Of a stretch of 64,000 bases of DNA, positions 1 to 7,828 are shown in pieces. How positions within the stretch are numbered: the stretch's first letter is position 1; each line of letters begins with the position of its first letter. A model generated the notes under the pieces. That model searched no databases. It saw nothing but the letters and a program-made list of their open reading frames with translations, and had not been told where the DNA came from. Origin of the DNA: Nocardia sp. NBC_00565 (GTDB taxonomy: Bacteria > Actinomycetota > Actinomycetes > Mycobacteriales > Mycobacteriaceae); contig NZ_CP107785.1 of NCBI RefSeq assembly GCF_036345915.1, forward strand, positions 4,774,001-4,838,000, in the 5' to 3' direction. The position numbers and the translations under genes are program-made.

Positions 1-2
1 TG

Positions 3-2501
3 TGGCAGAACGGGATCGTCGGAAGCATCAGCCACACAAATGGCTACACGCTGACCGACGGAACCATTTACTGTATCGCCGCGGTAGGCCCTGCTGAGAA
101 ATTTCGGTCGATCGGCATCGATACGGAATACAACACACCGCTCTCCGACACTCTGCGAAATCGCATCGCGCTTCCCGACGAGCAAGCATGGCTCAACGGC
201 CGAAACGGCACGCAAGACGGCATCCACTGGGACCGGGTGCTGTTCTCTGCCAAGGAAAGCGTGTTCAAGGCGTGGTATCCACTGACCCACCGAGGGCTGG
301 ACTTCGACGACGCACTGATCACTTTCGATCCAGCGAACCGCACTTTCACCGCACAACTGCTGGTCGAGGACCGAACCACCCTCGACGGCACACCACTGGA
401 CGAATTCCTGCACGGTCGGCTGAACGTCGAGGGCGGGGCGATCCTCACCGGAATCGTTGTGCCGCAACCAGATACCGGCCCGGATACGACAACGGAAACC
501 GCCGCACCCCAAAAGAAAACACAGCCCACTCCCCTCATCGGCCACGGAAACCCCGTCCCCGCATGGGACGGACGCGACGGTGCCCCCTTGGATGGACCGA
601 ACAAACGGCCGCCGCCCTGGAAGCAGAGGCAAGAGCTCGGACAAACCCACATCGACGGCGGCGGCTGGGAAAAAGGCGGCAACGAACGACCCGAAGGTCC
701 GCACGACGATCCGGCACCGAGCCAACCCCACCACGAAAAGACGGCACCGCCGAGTCAGCCGAAGACGGCGGACGAAACGGGGACAGCGCCCGGTCAGGGA
801 TCCGACCACACCGACGGAACCCCAGCGCCGACCGAAAGCAGCGCTACCGACGCGGACCACCCGCTCCTCCCCGCCAACCAGAACACCCCGGCCCAAGCAG
901 CAAACCCGGCCCCCACGCAGCAGCCGCCCCCCACTAAAAAGCTGGTTTCCGCGCGCGAACTACTCACCTCCAACGTGCCGTACCGACGGCTGTATATCTC
1001 CAACGGCATCACCAACCTCGGTGGCAGCATCTGGCAGTCGTCCATACCGCTGCTGATGCTGAGCGAGACAGGCTCGCCGATTGCCGCCGGATGGTCCGCG
1101 CTCGCGCTCGCGACACCAAGAGTTGTGTTCGAGCCGTTAGCCGGCTACTTCGCCGATTTTCGCGATCGTCCAAAAATAATGTTCGCCGCGCAGTCAGTCG
1201 GCATGCTGGCGACCGGCACTGCCGGTGCCCTTGTCTTACTCGGGGCACCGGACCTCGGCACGGCGCTCACCGCGGCAACGCTGGTGGAGGGGACCGCGGC
1301 CACGTTCTACCTGCGCAGCCTCCGGGCGACGATCAAGGATCTGACCACCCCCGCACAGTGGCCGCAGGCGATCAGTTTGGCGGAGGTCGACACGCAAGTC
1401 GCCGGGGCCGCTGGGCGGGTGCTCGGCCCTATCGCGCTGAGTGCGGCGCACTCGGTGCCGTTCGCCGCGAACTTCGCCTCGTATGGGTGGAATCTGGCGA
1501 CCCTATCTCGGCTGTGGAATACCTTTCCGCACCACACCCCGGCGGATGCTCATACCTTCAGGGAGGTGCTCCATAGCCTTCGCGAGGGGGCACAGGCGCT
1601 CTGGCAGGAGCCCTTTCTCCGCAAATATTCTGGGCTCACAATGATCACCAACACGTCTATGGCTGCCCTGAATCTGCGCACCGCCGCGGTGATCACGGAC
1701 TCCGCGATGCCGGGTTGGGCAGCCGGAATGGTGCTCGGCGCGTCGGCTGTAGGAGGGATGGTCGGCGGTTTGCTACCGACCGAGCGGATCAACAGACTCA
1801 AGATCGACACCGCGCTTCTGGCGTCACTTGTCGGCTTCACCGGCGTCGCCACACTTCAGGCTGGCACCCAAAGTCCGTTGCTGATCGCGGCCGGCGCATT
1901 CGGTGTCTCGGCATTTGGTATCGGCATGAATGTCCGGGTCGCCACCCACGAATGGGAGACTATTCCCGGGCACCTCTTCGGCCGTGCGTCGAGTGTGCGA
2001 AATATGATCCTCGGAATCGGCAGCGCAGCCGGCCCAATGGTAGGCGGCGCGGTGCTTTCGGCCCAGGGTATCAACGCTGCTGGTTGGTATCCGGCGATAG
2101 CCGTCGGAGCGGTCGCTGCGGGCGTTGCCATCCAAACCGCGCTGAAGCGAGGCCTGTTCGGGCTTCCTTGGCGTCGCCCCGAAGCCGCGCAGGAGGCGGA
2201 TTCGGCTGCGCCGGGCCAGCTTTCACAAGACCCCCAGCCGAAGAAACGCACCGGCGGCGCCCCCGAGCCCGACCAACGCCTCGACGACACGGAGAACTTC
2301 CAACCCGTCGGCCTGAACCCCTTCGATCCCCGAGTCGAACGCCATCGCCTCGTCGGGGTGGCCCGGCCACGGGATCTGCTGAATCAGCAGTTCGCCTTCC
2401 ATCACCACCAGAACGCCAACGATCCATTCGACCACCAGCTGTGGGACAAGCCACCGGTCGTGCGAAAGATGCGCCCCCCAAGAACGTCCGGGCAGTCATG
2501 A
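3..2501 (+). CDS. 4'-phosphopantetheinyl transferase fused to MFS exporter (5' partial)
   Basis: The frame is open from the window edge to the TGA at 2499-2501, so the true start lies upstream; 832 residues are visible. The N-terminal part (to about position 470) is a PptT/EntD-type phosphopantetheinyl transferase. It shows the Ser-His pair in GSISHT, the metal/CoA motif GIDTE and the catalytic block AKESVFKAW. This enzyme would convert apo carrier proteins, such as the NRPS at 38551-52848, to the holo form. A Pro/Thr/Gln-rich linker of about 155 residues follows (470-935). An MFS_3/EntS-like transporter with many hydrophobic helices then runs to about 2190, and a charged tail of about 100 residues ends the protein. 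Both halves look intact, and no stop or frameshift joins them. The two domains are normally separate genes. A sequencing artefact is unlikely because the linker keeps coding character. Confidence 0.8.
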   Translation, partial: WQNGIVGSISHTNGYTLTDGTIYCIAAVGPAEKFRSIGIDTEYNTPLSDTLRNRIALPDEQAWLNGRNGTQDGIHWDRVLFSAKESVFKAWYPLTHRGLDFDDALITFDPANRTFTAQLLVEDRTTLDGTPLDEFLHGRLNVEGGAILTGIVVPQPDTGPDTTTETAAPQKKTQPTPLIGHGNPVPAWDGRDGAPLDGPNKRPPPWKQRQELGQTHIDGGGWEKGGNERPEGPHDDPAPSQPHHEKTAPPSQPKTADETGTAPGQGSDHTDGTPAPTESSATDADHPLLPANQNTPAQAANPAPTQQPPPTKKLVSARELLTSNVPYRRLYISNGITNLGGSIWQSSIPLLMLSETGSPIAAGWSALALATPRVVFEPLAGYFADFRDRPKIMFAAQSVGMLATGTAGALVLLGAPDLGTALTAATLVEGTAATFYLRSLRATIKDLTTPAQWPQAISLAEVDTQVAGAAGRVLGPIALSAAHSVPFAANFASYGWNLATLSRLWNTFPHHTPADAHTFREVLHSLREGAQALWQEPFLRKYSGLTMITNTSMAALNLRTAAVITDSAMPGWAAGMVLGASAVGGMVGGLLPTERINRLKIDTALLASLVGFTGVATLQAGTQSPLLIAAGAFGVSAFGIGMNVRVATHEWETIPGHLFGRASSVRNMILGIGSAAGPMVGGAVLSAQGINAAGWYPAIAVGAVAAGVAIQTALKRGLFGLPWRRPEAAQEADSAAPGQLSQDPQPKKRTGGAPEPDQRLDDTENFQPVGLNPFDPRVERHRLVGVARPRDLLNQQFAFHHHQNANDPFDHQLWDKPPVVRKMRPPRTSGQS

Positions 2502-2839
2502 ACATCCGCCAGCGGGCGATCGTCCAGAAGGCCGTGTCGATGTTCGGCGGGGTCGTCATCGATGGCCGCGACGCAACCACTGTCGTCGTGCCGAACGCCG
2601 ATGTGAAGATACTTCTCCTGGCCGACCAGCAGACGCGAGCGCGACGCGTACGCACGGGCGAAGGCGTGGTCGCAGCTGCGCAGCGGGATGAGGCCGATTC
2701 GACAGTCAGCGATTTCCACCGACCAGGAACTGACGTCGCGGTGTTCGACACCAGCGATCTCGAACTGGATGAGCTCATCGCACGGGTGTTTACTCATGTG
2801 TTCGAGCGACTGATGCCAGACCTGCACCCGGACGGTTGA
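2498..2839 (+). CDS. Half-length cytidylate-kinase-like protein
   Basis: The start codon overlaps the stop of the PPTase-MFS gene (ATGA), so the two are translationally coupled. The 113-residue product matches only the C-terminal half of cytidylate kinase. Visible blocks are DGRDATTVVVPNADVKILL (normally DGRDIGTVV.PDA..K..L), a following Arg-rich segment, the RDEADST block and a C-terminal helix with FDTSDLELDELI. The N-terminal P-loop that binds ATP is absent, so the protein cannot be a normal CMP kinase alone. It may be a nucleotide-binding accessory domain, or a truncated duplicate kept by coupling. Family assignment is good; function is unknown. Confidence 0.65.
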   Translation: MNIRQRAIVQKAVSMFGGVVIDGRDATTVVVPNADVKILLLADQQTRARRVRTGEGVVAAAQRDEADSTVSDFHRPGTDVAVFDTSDLELDELIARVFTHVFERLMPDLHPDG

Positions 2840-2846
2840 TGTGAAA

Positions 2847-3122
2847 TCATGAATCGAGCCATTGGTCGATCTGATCGAGCCGTGCGGCCGAATGGATCCG
2901 TTCGCCGTCGCTGGCGTCCAACACGTTCCAGTCATACGGCGATACGGGGTCGCGCACGAGGCGGTAGCCCGCTCGCGCGGCACGCGCGGTGAGTTCGTGG
3001 ACGCGCGCGGACATCGGATCGCGTTTCACCGGCTGTAGATGCCTCTCACGGCCGTCGGGCAGGTCATCTGCCAGCCTGCCCAGCCCGTCGAGAACTTGTT
3101 GGAGCGTCTGAGGTTCCGGCAT
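2847..3122 (-). CDS. Hypothetical protein, 91 aa
   Basis: A small soluble protein with a helical, charged N-terminal half (about residues 1-45) and a C-terminal half that reads like a short actinobacterial domain (RAARAGYRLVRDP, then YDWNVLDASDGERI). It is convergent with the cytidylate-kinase-like gene, with 7 bp between the two stops. No catalytic motif, membrane segment or signal peptide is seen. The family is not recognised. The coding call rests on good protein character and the absence of a better frame. Confidence 0.5.
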   Translation of the reverse strand: MPEPQTLQQVLDGLGRLADDLPDGRERHLQPVKRDPMSARVHELTARAARAGYRLVRDPVSPYDWNVLDASDGERIHSAARLDQIDQWLDS

Positions 3123-3235
3123 GCCATCGGGAGTAAGCGTGTGGTCGGTGTCGCTCGAGTACCGCCGAGCCTAGCTAGTCCGATGGTCATGCTGAGCGGG
3201 CACCCGCCGGGAGATCGCCGCCTTCGGCTGGTCGG

Positions 3236-3889
3236 TCAGTACTCCAGTTCGGACCAGGGAATGCCGATCGGGAACGGGTAGTCGATCTCGACGCCGTTCG
3301 GATTGTCGTGGGTCCACTCGCCGACCAGGATGTAGTTGGCAGCACGAAGCGGATGAACTCCGTCCGGCAGCTGCGCATGCCCGGTGTCGAGGCCGTAGGC
3401 ACGGACGGTTGCGATGGAGCTGGACTCGCGGGCCAGGGTGACTTCCCAGTACCAAGGGATTCCGGCGCTGGCGTAGCGGCCTTTCTTCGCTTCGATATCG
3501 GTCTGCGTGTTGGACGGGGACAGCACCTCGCCGACCAGCAGGACGTCGGCAGCGCGGACATCCTGATAGGCGGATTCGAGGCAGCGATAGACGAGGAAGT
3601 CGGGTGTCAGAAAGTCGGACTTTCCGCTCTTCCCGAGGAAGACGTTCGTCTCGAGGTCAACACGCCAGCAGCTCTGAGGGTGCTCCGACATCGCATTCCG
3701 TGCGTCGTGTTCGATTGAATTCGTCAGTCGGCGTGTGAACCTCTGATGCTCAGAAGGCCCACGGCGCACCCAGACGACGCGGCCGTTCCACAGCTCGATC
3801 TGTTCCGCGATCTCTGCGGGGAGCCGCTCCAATTCCTCCCAGGTCATACACTCGGGGAGGTCCGGCTTCTCGATGCGCGGAAGGGACAT
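3236..3889 (-). CDS. Uma2-family (DUF820) PD-(D/E)xK nuclease-like protein, copy 1
   Basis: A 217-aa protein of the Uma2/DUF820 restriction-endonuclease fold. The expected nuclease core is visible: PDFLVYRCLE (acidic strand), GEVLSPSNTQ (the Glu), then a Lys/Tyr helix (EAKKGRYASAGIPWYWEV). The family is common and often multicopy in actinomycetes and cyanobacteria; its physiological role is not established. It is closely related over its whole length to the copy at 6339-6998, in inverted orientation. A TACTAT box lies six bases upstream of the ATG, so the transcript is probably leaderless. Confidence 0.8.
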   Translation of the reverse strand: MSLPRIEKPDLPECMTWEELERLPAEIAEQIELWNGRVVWVRRGPSEHQRFTRRLTNSIEHDARNAMSEHPQSCWRVDLETNVFLGKSGKSDFLTPDFLVYRCLESAYQDVRAADVLLVGEVLSPSNTQTDIEAKKGRYASAGIPWYWEVTLARESSSIATVRAYGLDTGHAQLPDGVHPLRAANYILVGEWTHDNPNGVEIDYPFPIGIPWSELEY

Positions 3890-3895
3890 GCGGCA

Positions 3896-3901
3896 ATAGT
3901 A
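3896..3901 (-). promoter_or_regulatory. -10 box of a leaderless promoter for Uma2 copy 1
   Basis: On the minus strand the sequence reads TACTAT, six bases, then ATG at 3889. The same box at the same distance precedes the paralogue at 6339. The spacing fits a transcription start at the A of the start codon. No convincing -35 box was found. Confidence 0.5.
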
Positions 3902-3980
3902 GTCGCCAGGTACCGTGGGCCGCCCTCAATCGCTGAGCCAGCTGGCGGTGCCCGGGTTACCTGGTGGGAGGTGCGGTGAT

Positions 3981-4216
3981 CGTCGGGCGGCGGGGCCGCA
4001 AGCGGTCCGCTCCGAGATCTATTGGAGCGGGCCCCCGATGTACCGGACTTGATGGCGGAACTGTTCGACTGGATCAATACCCGGATGACCGAGCGGGATC
4101 TGCCGGCCCCGATGGTCGCCGCGCTCACGCACTATCAGTACGCGACAATCCATCCCTACTACGACGGCAACGGCCGGACCGCGCGAGCGGACATACCTGC
4201 TCCGCCCACGCTATGA
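3981..4216 (+). pseudogene. Fic-domain protein remnant
   Basis: The open frame, preceded by a stop near 3977, encodes the end of a Fic (AMP-transferase) domain. It has LRDLLERAPDVPDLMAEL, then HYQYATIHPYYDGNGRTAR, which is a clear version of the Fic motif HPFxxGNGRxxR with the catalytic His. The N-terminal half of a usual Fic protein (inhibitory helix, about 150 residues) is missing. The frame stops about nine residues after the motif, where the remaining Fic helices should follow. No good start is present. I infer a truncated, probably inactive relic in a region bracketed by the two Uma2 genes. Confidence 0.65.
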
Positions 4217-4500
4217 GCGCTTGGCCACCCGATAAGACCGACCCGCACTGGTATTTCGGCTGCTTCTACTTCGGAGCGATCAAATGCACCGATGCCGGAT
4301 CAGTGATCGGAGCCGCATTGACCCGGCGCCTCCAACCCGCTGTCCCTTACCAATCGATGTACGCGGCTTCCTACCAGTGGCAATACGGCCCGGATCCAGA
4401 TCCGCGATCATGTGCAGATCTGCGCGGATCCCGGCCACGAGTGGTCGAAAGGGCGTGGTGCGTGCGGTCGATCGGGCAAGGAGGACGGTGTGGCAGGTGA
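4213..4500 (+). other. Uncertain ORF overlapping the Fic relic stop
   Basis: An ATG overlaps the Fic relic stop as ATGA. The first 20 or so residues (PPDKTDPHWYFGCFYF) resemble the start of short DUF5808-like domains. The rest loses protein character, and the frame overlaps the strong start signal of the gene at 4490. It is probably another decayed fragment rather than a working gene. Confidence 0.25.
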
Positions 4501-5875
4501 GCCCGGCGGGCTGACCGTGGATCACCCACTCGCCCGTGCGCTGGTGGCGCACGGACCGGTGGGCTGGCAGCGAGTGGACGCGGTGTTCGCGATCACGGTG
4601 ACCGACGAGGTCGCCCACATCGAGTATTCCATTGGCGGCCAATCGTTTCCGGTGGATCCGCCGGAGGTAGTGCTCGACCTCGTCCGCGAACAGCGGGTGC
4701 TCGCGGCGGCATCGGACGCTGGACCGTGGTGGCGCATGCTGGTGACGTTGGCCAGCACCGGCGAAATCGAAGTCGACTACGACTACGGCGCGAATCCGTT
4801 CCCGGATGGGCAGCTGTTCATCCCGGAGGCCTATCGCGCCGATCTGCAGGCATATCCGCGCGAGAAGGTACCGGTGTGGCTGGCCGCCTACATCGCCCAC
4901 GACGATCGACAGCGACGCACCCCGCAACACGCCGCGGCCCAGGCCCGTACCGATCGGGAAGGGCAGGTGTGGGCGGTGCTCGCGGAGAACGAGTTTCCAC
5001 CGTTCCCGGTCCTCTGGGCGCGGTGGGCAACGATCGCCGCCGCATTCGTTGCCGCTCAATCGGATCGGGGTCCGCGGATGCTGCCGTGGATCGGCATATT
5101 CGAGAGCAGCGCACGCGACGGGGCGACCCTGCACGCACTTCCGGCCGGGCGGGCCGTGCTGTCGGGTGGGGTATGGGACTCGCCTATTTTGGACGCGGTA
5201 TACAACCGTGGCGCACCGATTCCGGAACTCTATGCGGGCGCACCGGATTGGGTGACGGACCTGGTGCTGAACCCGCGCGTCGGTTCGGGCTTGCTGTCGT
5301 TCTGCTATTGGTGGGAGTCGGGGCACTGGTATCGCGCACAGTCACCGTCGGCACAGGACTGCGCCGCGGCCGTGCCGGGTATGTGGACCGCTGACACGGT
5401 GATCGGGATCCTCGTCGACCTCCTCGGCAGCCCGGATACGCGAGATGCGGTGGCGGCGTTGGTATCGGCTGCCGAATCGGGCATGGTCACCCGCGAAACA
5501 TTGACAGCGGTTTTCGGCGACGACGGACGCTTCGATATCGACAGCGCGCTCTACCAGTATTCACTGGCCGGGCTGACCTCGACGATGCCGCAGCCGATGC
5601 CGCAGCAGCAGGCCATCATCCGGGTACGCGACTACATCACCGGCCGCGGCCTGGACACCACGGGATATCCGCTCTCGGAGTTGGTCGCTCACCGGCTCAG
5701 CGTCGGCTGGGTGGTGTATGTCCCGGTCCCCGAGGGTGACATCGCGATCGGCCGGGCGATCTTCTACCTCGCCGACGACGGTGTGCTGGAACAATCGTCA
5801 TCCTCGGTCGCGCCCATGACCTATATCGCCGAATTCGAACAGCGATTCGCGCAGCGTCACGGTTCGACAGCGTGA
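4490..5875 (+). CDS. Unrecognised 461-aa protein
   Basis: The GTG start at 4490 is chosen because a strong ribosome binding site (AGGAGG) ends five bases before it; the frame is open further upstream but has no comparable signal. The protein is soluble, Trp-rich and acidic, with no signal peptide or membrane helix. Its N-terminal 150 residues have alternating strands (WQRVDAVFAITVTDEVAHIEY). The last 80 residues (RGLDTTGYPLSEL, then HRLSVGWVVYVPVPEGDIAI) look like a separate small alpha/beta domain of the kind seen in immunity or SMI1-like proteins; that is only an impression. It precedes the YbaB-like gene by 19 bp and probably forms an operon with it. I do not recognise the family. Confidence 0.7.
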   Translation: MAGEPGGLTVDHPLARALVAHGPVGWQRVDAVFAITVTDEVAHIEYSIGGQSFPVDPPEVVLDLVREQRVLAAASDAGPWWRMLVTLASTGEIEVDYDYGANPFPDGQLFIPEAYRADLQAYPREKVPVWLAAYIAHDDRQRRTPQHAAAQARTDREGQVWAVLAENEFPPFPVLWARWATIAAAFVAAQSDRGPRMLPWIGIFESSARDGATLHALPAGRAVLSGGVWDSPILDAVYNRGAPIPELYAGAPDWVTDLVLNPRVGSGLLSFCYWWESGHWYRAQSPSAQDCAAAVPGMWTADTVIGILVDLLGSPDTRDAVAALVSAAESGMVTRETLTAVFGDDGRFDIDSALYQYSLAGLTSTMPQPMPQQQAIIRVRDYITGRGLDTTGYPLSELVAHRLSVGWVVYVPVPEGDIAIGRAIFYLADDGVLEQSSSSVAPMTYIAEFEQRFAQRHGSTA

Positions 5876-5894
5876 CAGTGAAAGGAAGCTAGCG

Positions 5895-6314
5895 ATGGAG
5901 AGCTGGGAACTCGACGGACTGCGCTCGGCCAACTACGGCATGCGCAACCAGGTCGACCACATCATGGACGCACTCGCCGAGCAACGCACCCAAATCGCCG
6001 CCGTCCAGGAACAGCTGACCACCGTACGTGCCACCGCGACCTCGTCCGACGGCTTGGTGGAGGTGACCGTGGACAGCGGAGGCGTGCTCACCGAAGTGAA
6101 GTTCGGGCCAAAAGCCTTGCAGGCCAAGCCCGAGGACTTGGGCCGCTCGGTAACCGAGGCCGGACAGGCTGCCGCGCGCCTGGCGCAGCAGCGCAACGCG
6201 GAGATCATCGCCCCGATCGCCGCCGCGACCGACGCCATGCCCGACCTGCCCGACCTCGTCCCCGGCGCACCCAGCCTGCGCGAATTGGCACGCCGCGACC
6301 GCGAGCAGGACTGA
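5895..6314 (+). CDS. YbaB/EbfC-family DNA-binding protein
   Basis: A 139-aa protein with the YbaB fold. A helical N-terminus is followed by the strand-turn-strand core (GLVEVTVDSGGVLTEVKFGP) and a long C-terminal helix (EAGQAAARLAQQRNAEI). The C-terminal extension of about 35 residues is Pro/Asp rich. Family members bind DNA as dimers. In actinobacteria, divergent copies often sit in secretion or toxin-linked operons rather than beside recR. A clear ribosome binding site (AAGGAAG) lies six bases before the ATG. It is probably co-transcribed with the 461-aa gene upstream. Confidence 0.75.
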   Translation: MESWELDGLRSANYGMRNQVDHIMDALAEQRTQIAAVQEQLTTVRATATSSDGLVEVTVDSGGVLTEVKFGPKALQAKPEDLGRSVTEAGQAAARLAQQRNAEIIAPIAAATDAMPDLPDLVPGAPSLRELARRDREQD

Positions 6315-6326
6315 CCCCTCGACAAC

Positions 6327-6332
6327 TACTAT
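6327..6332 (+). promoter_or_regulatory. -10 box of a leaderless promoter for Uma2 copy 2
   Basis: TACTAT lies six bases before the ATG at 6339, identical in sequence and distance to the box in front of the inverted paralogue at 3889. No Shine-Dalgarno sequence is present, which supports leaderless translation. Confidence 0.5.
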
Positions 6333-6338
6333 TGCGGC

Positions 6339-6998
6339 ATGTCCCTTCCACGCATCGAGCATCCGGACCTGCCTGAGTTCATGACCTGGGAAGAGTTGCA
6401 GCGGCTACCCGAGGAGATCGCGGAACAGATCGAGCTGTGGAACGGTCGCGTGGTGTGGGTGCGCCGCGGTCCGGCCGAGCATCAGACGTTCTCCAACCGT
6501 CTCTGGAGCACAATCGAACGCTGCGCACGAAAAGCTATGTCCGACGGGGAAGGGGACGAGCACTGCTGGCGGGTCACAACCGAGACGAACGTGTTTCTGG
6601 GGCACAGCGGCAAGTCCGATTTCCTGACACCCGACTTCCTCGTTCACCGATGCCTCGACTCCCCCTACCAGGATGTCCGAAGTGGGGATGCGCTGCTGGT
6701 CGGCGAGGTCCTGTCTCCGTCGAACACGCAGACCGATATCGAAGCGAAGAAGGCCCGCTACGCCAGCGCGGGAATCCCCTGGTACTGGGAAGTCACCCTG
6801 GCCCGTGAGGCAAGCGCCATCGCCACCGTCCGCGCCTACGCGCTGGAAACCGGGCACGGCCGGCTTCCGGATGGCGTCCACCCGCTCCGCGCGGCCAACT
6901 ACCTCGTGACCGGTGAATGGACACCTGACGATCCGAATGGGATAGCGATCGACTTCCCATTTCCGATCCATATCCCCTGGTCCGAACTCGAATACTGA
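6339..6998 (+). CDS. Uma2-family (DUF820) nuclease-like protein, copy 2
   Basis: A 219-aa paralogue of the protein at 3236-3889, colinear from the first residues (MSLPRIE.PDLPE) to the last (PWSELEY). The nuclease-like core is intact: PDFLVHRCLDS, GEVLSPSNTQ, and a Lys-containing helix before AGIPWYWEV. Most differences fall in the segment at about residues 50-75. Conservation of both copies, including their promoters, argues for recent duplication or gene conversion. The substrate is unknown. Confidence 0.8.
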   Translation: MSLPRIEHPDLPEFMTWEELQRLPEEIAEQIELWNGRVVWVRRGPAEHQTFSNRLWSTIERCARKAMSDGEGDEHCWRVTTETNVFLGHSGKSDFLTPDFLVHRCLDSPYQDVRSGDALLVGEVLSPSNTQTDIEAKKARYASAGIPWYWEVTLAREASAIATVRAYALETGHGRLPDGVHPLRAANYLVTGEWTPDDPNGIAIDFPFPIHIPWSELEY

Positions 6999-7332
6999 GC
7001 GGCAACCGCGCATCCGCACTCCGCGCGGCGCATTCATCCGCGCCGGATGTACACCCGAGTATCATCCGGAGCGCGCCCAGAGTTGCCGTAGCAAAGCAGA
7101 ATTCATGCCGTAGCGAGAGGTGCCCGAGTGTAATGCTCGACGGTTCGCGTGCATGCACCGACGCATCGCTCGAATTCATCGGAGGGCAGAACGAATTCTG
7201 GAATTCGCGGGATTTGCACCAGCCGATCGCGTCGGCAATTCTCGCCGCCGATATGGGCAAGCAGTCGGTTATTTCTTCAGCAAGAATGAGTCGGGGCGTT
7301 CGTTAACCACGCAGATAGGCATACGTCCCGAG

Positions 7333-7527
7333 TCATACCGGATTCGCTGGAATATAGCCGTTGTCGTCGCTGTATACCGACAGCTGGATGACCTGCCGTG
7401 CGCCCGGTCCCGCGATGGCCTCGACGCGACAGATCTTATGTCGACCGAAGGGCATCGGATCAACTCGTTCGCCGCATTCCGCACACGGATCACCTCGCTT
7501 CCGATCATCGAGCCGCCATAGGCGACG
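7333..7527 (-). pseudogene. Zinc-ribbon-like coding fragment without a start
   Basis: In this minus frame a 60-residue stretch has strong protein character. CAECGERVDPMPFGRHKIC carries a Cys-x2-Cys pair and a His/Cys pair suited to a zinc ribbon, followed by VIQLSVYSDDNGYIPANPV and a TGA. An in-frame stop lies just upstream at 7528-7530, and no ATG, GTG or TTG lies between it and the Cys motif. It is either a 5'-truncated relic or uses an unusual start. Confidence 0.3.
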
Positions 7528-7591
7528 CTATGGCACGAGTATGCGCGAAACATCCGCCGATCCGAACAGAAATATCCGCATAGGTGCGAAG

Positions 7592-7729
7592 ATGCCGCCG
7601 CTCAACGGCAAAAGCCTTTACCACTGTTGGGAATTCGATACACCGGGCCGCACCGCACTGCCTGCGGATAACCATTCGCGGCACAGCATCATCGAGGGCG
7701 TTAACCCCCATTACCTTGGCGATGAATGA
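7592..7729 (+). other. Possible 45-aa ORF before the FemAB/KamA cassette
   Basis: A short ATG-started frame encodes a hydrophilic 45-residue peptide with several His and aromatic residues (LYHCWEFDTPG, ending NPHYLGDE). A weak purine-rich stretch lies before it. It sits 100 bp upstream of the transferase gene at 7829, on the same strand, in a 830-bp stretch (6999-7828) otherwise lacking clear genes. It could be chance. Confidence 0.2.
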
Positions 7730-7828
7730 TGGCACGCTTGATATAGTGTCGTTAGATAGCGGCATATTCGAGTGATCCTGCGGCATCAGCGCCGATTCCG
7801 CCCACTCGTCGGGATCGGCAGGTGCGCG

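Noticed and set aside
7120..7521. 133-codon plus-strand frame in the intergenic stretch
   Set aside because: Its composition is not protein-like, and the opposite strand holds a better zinc-ribbon-like frame.
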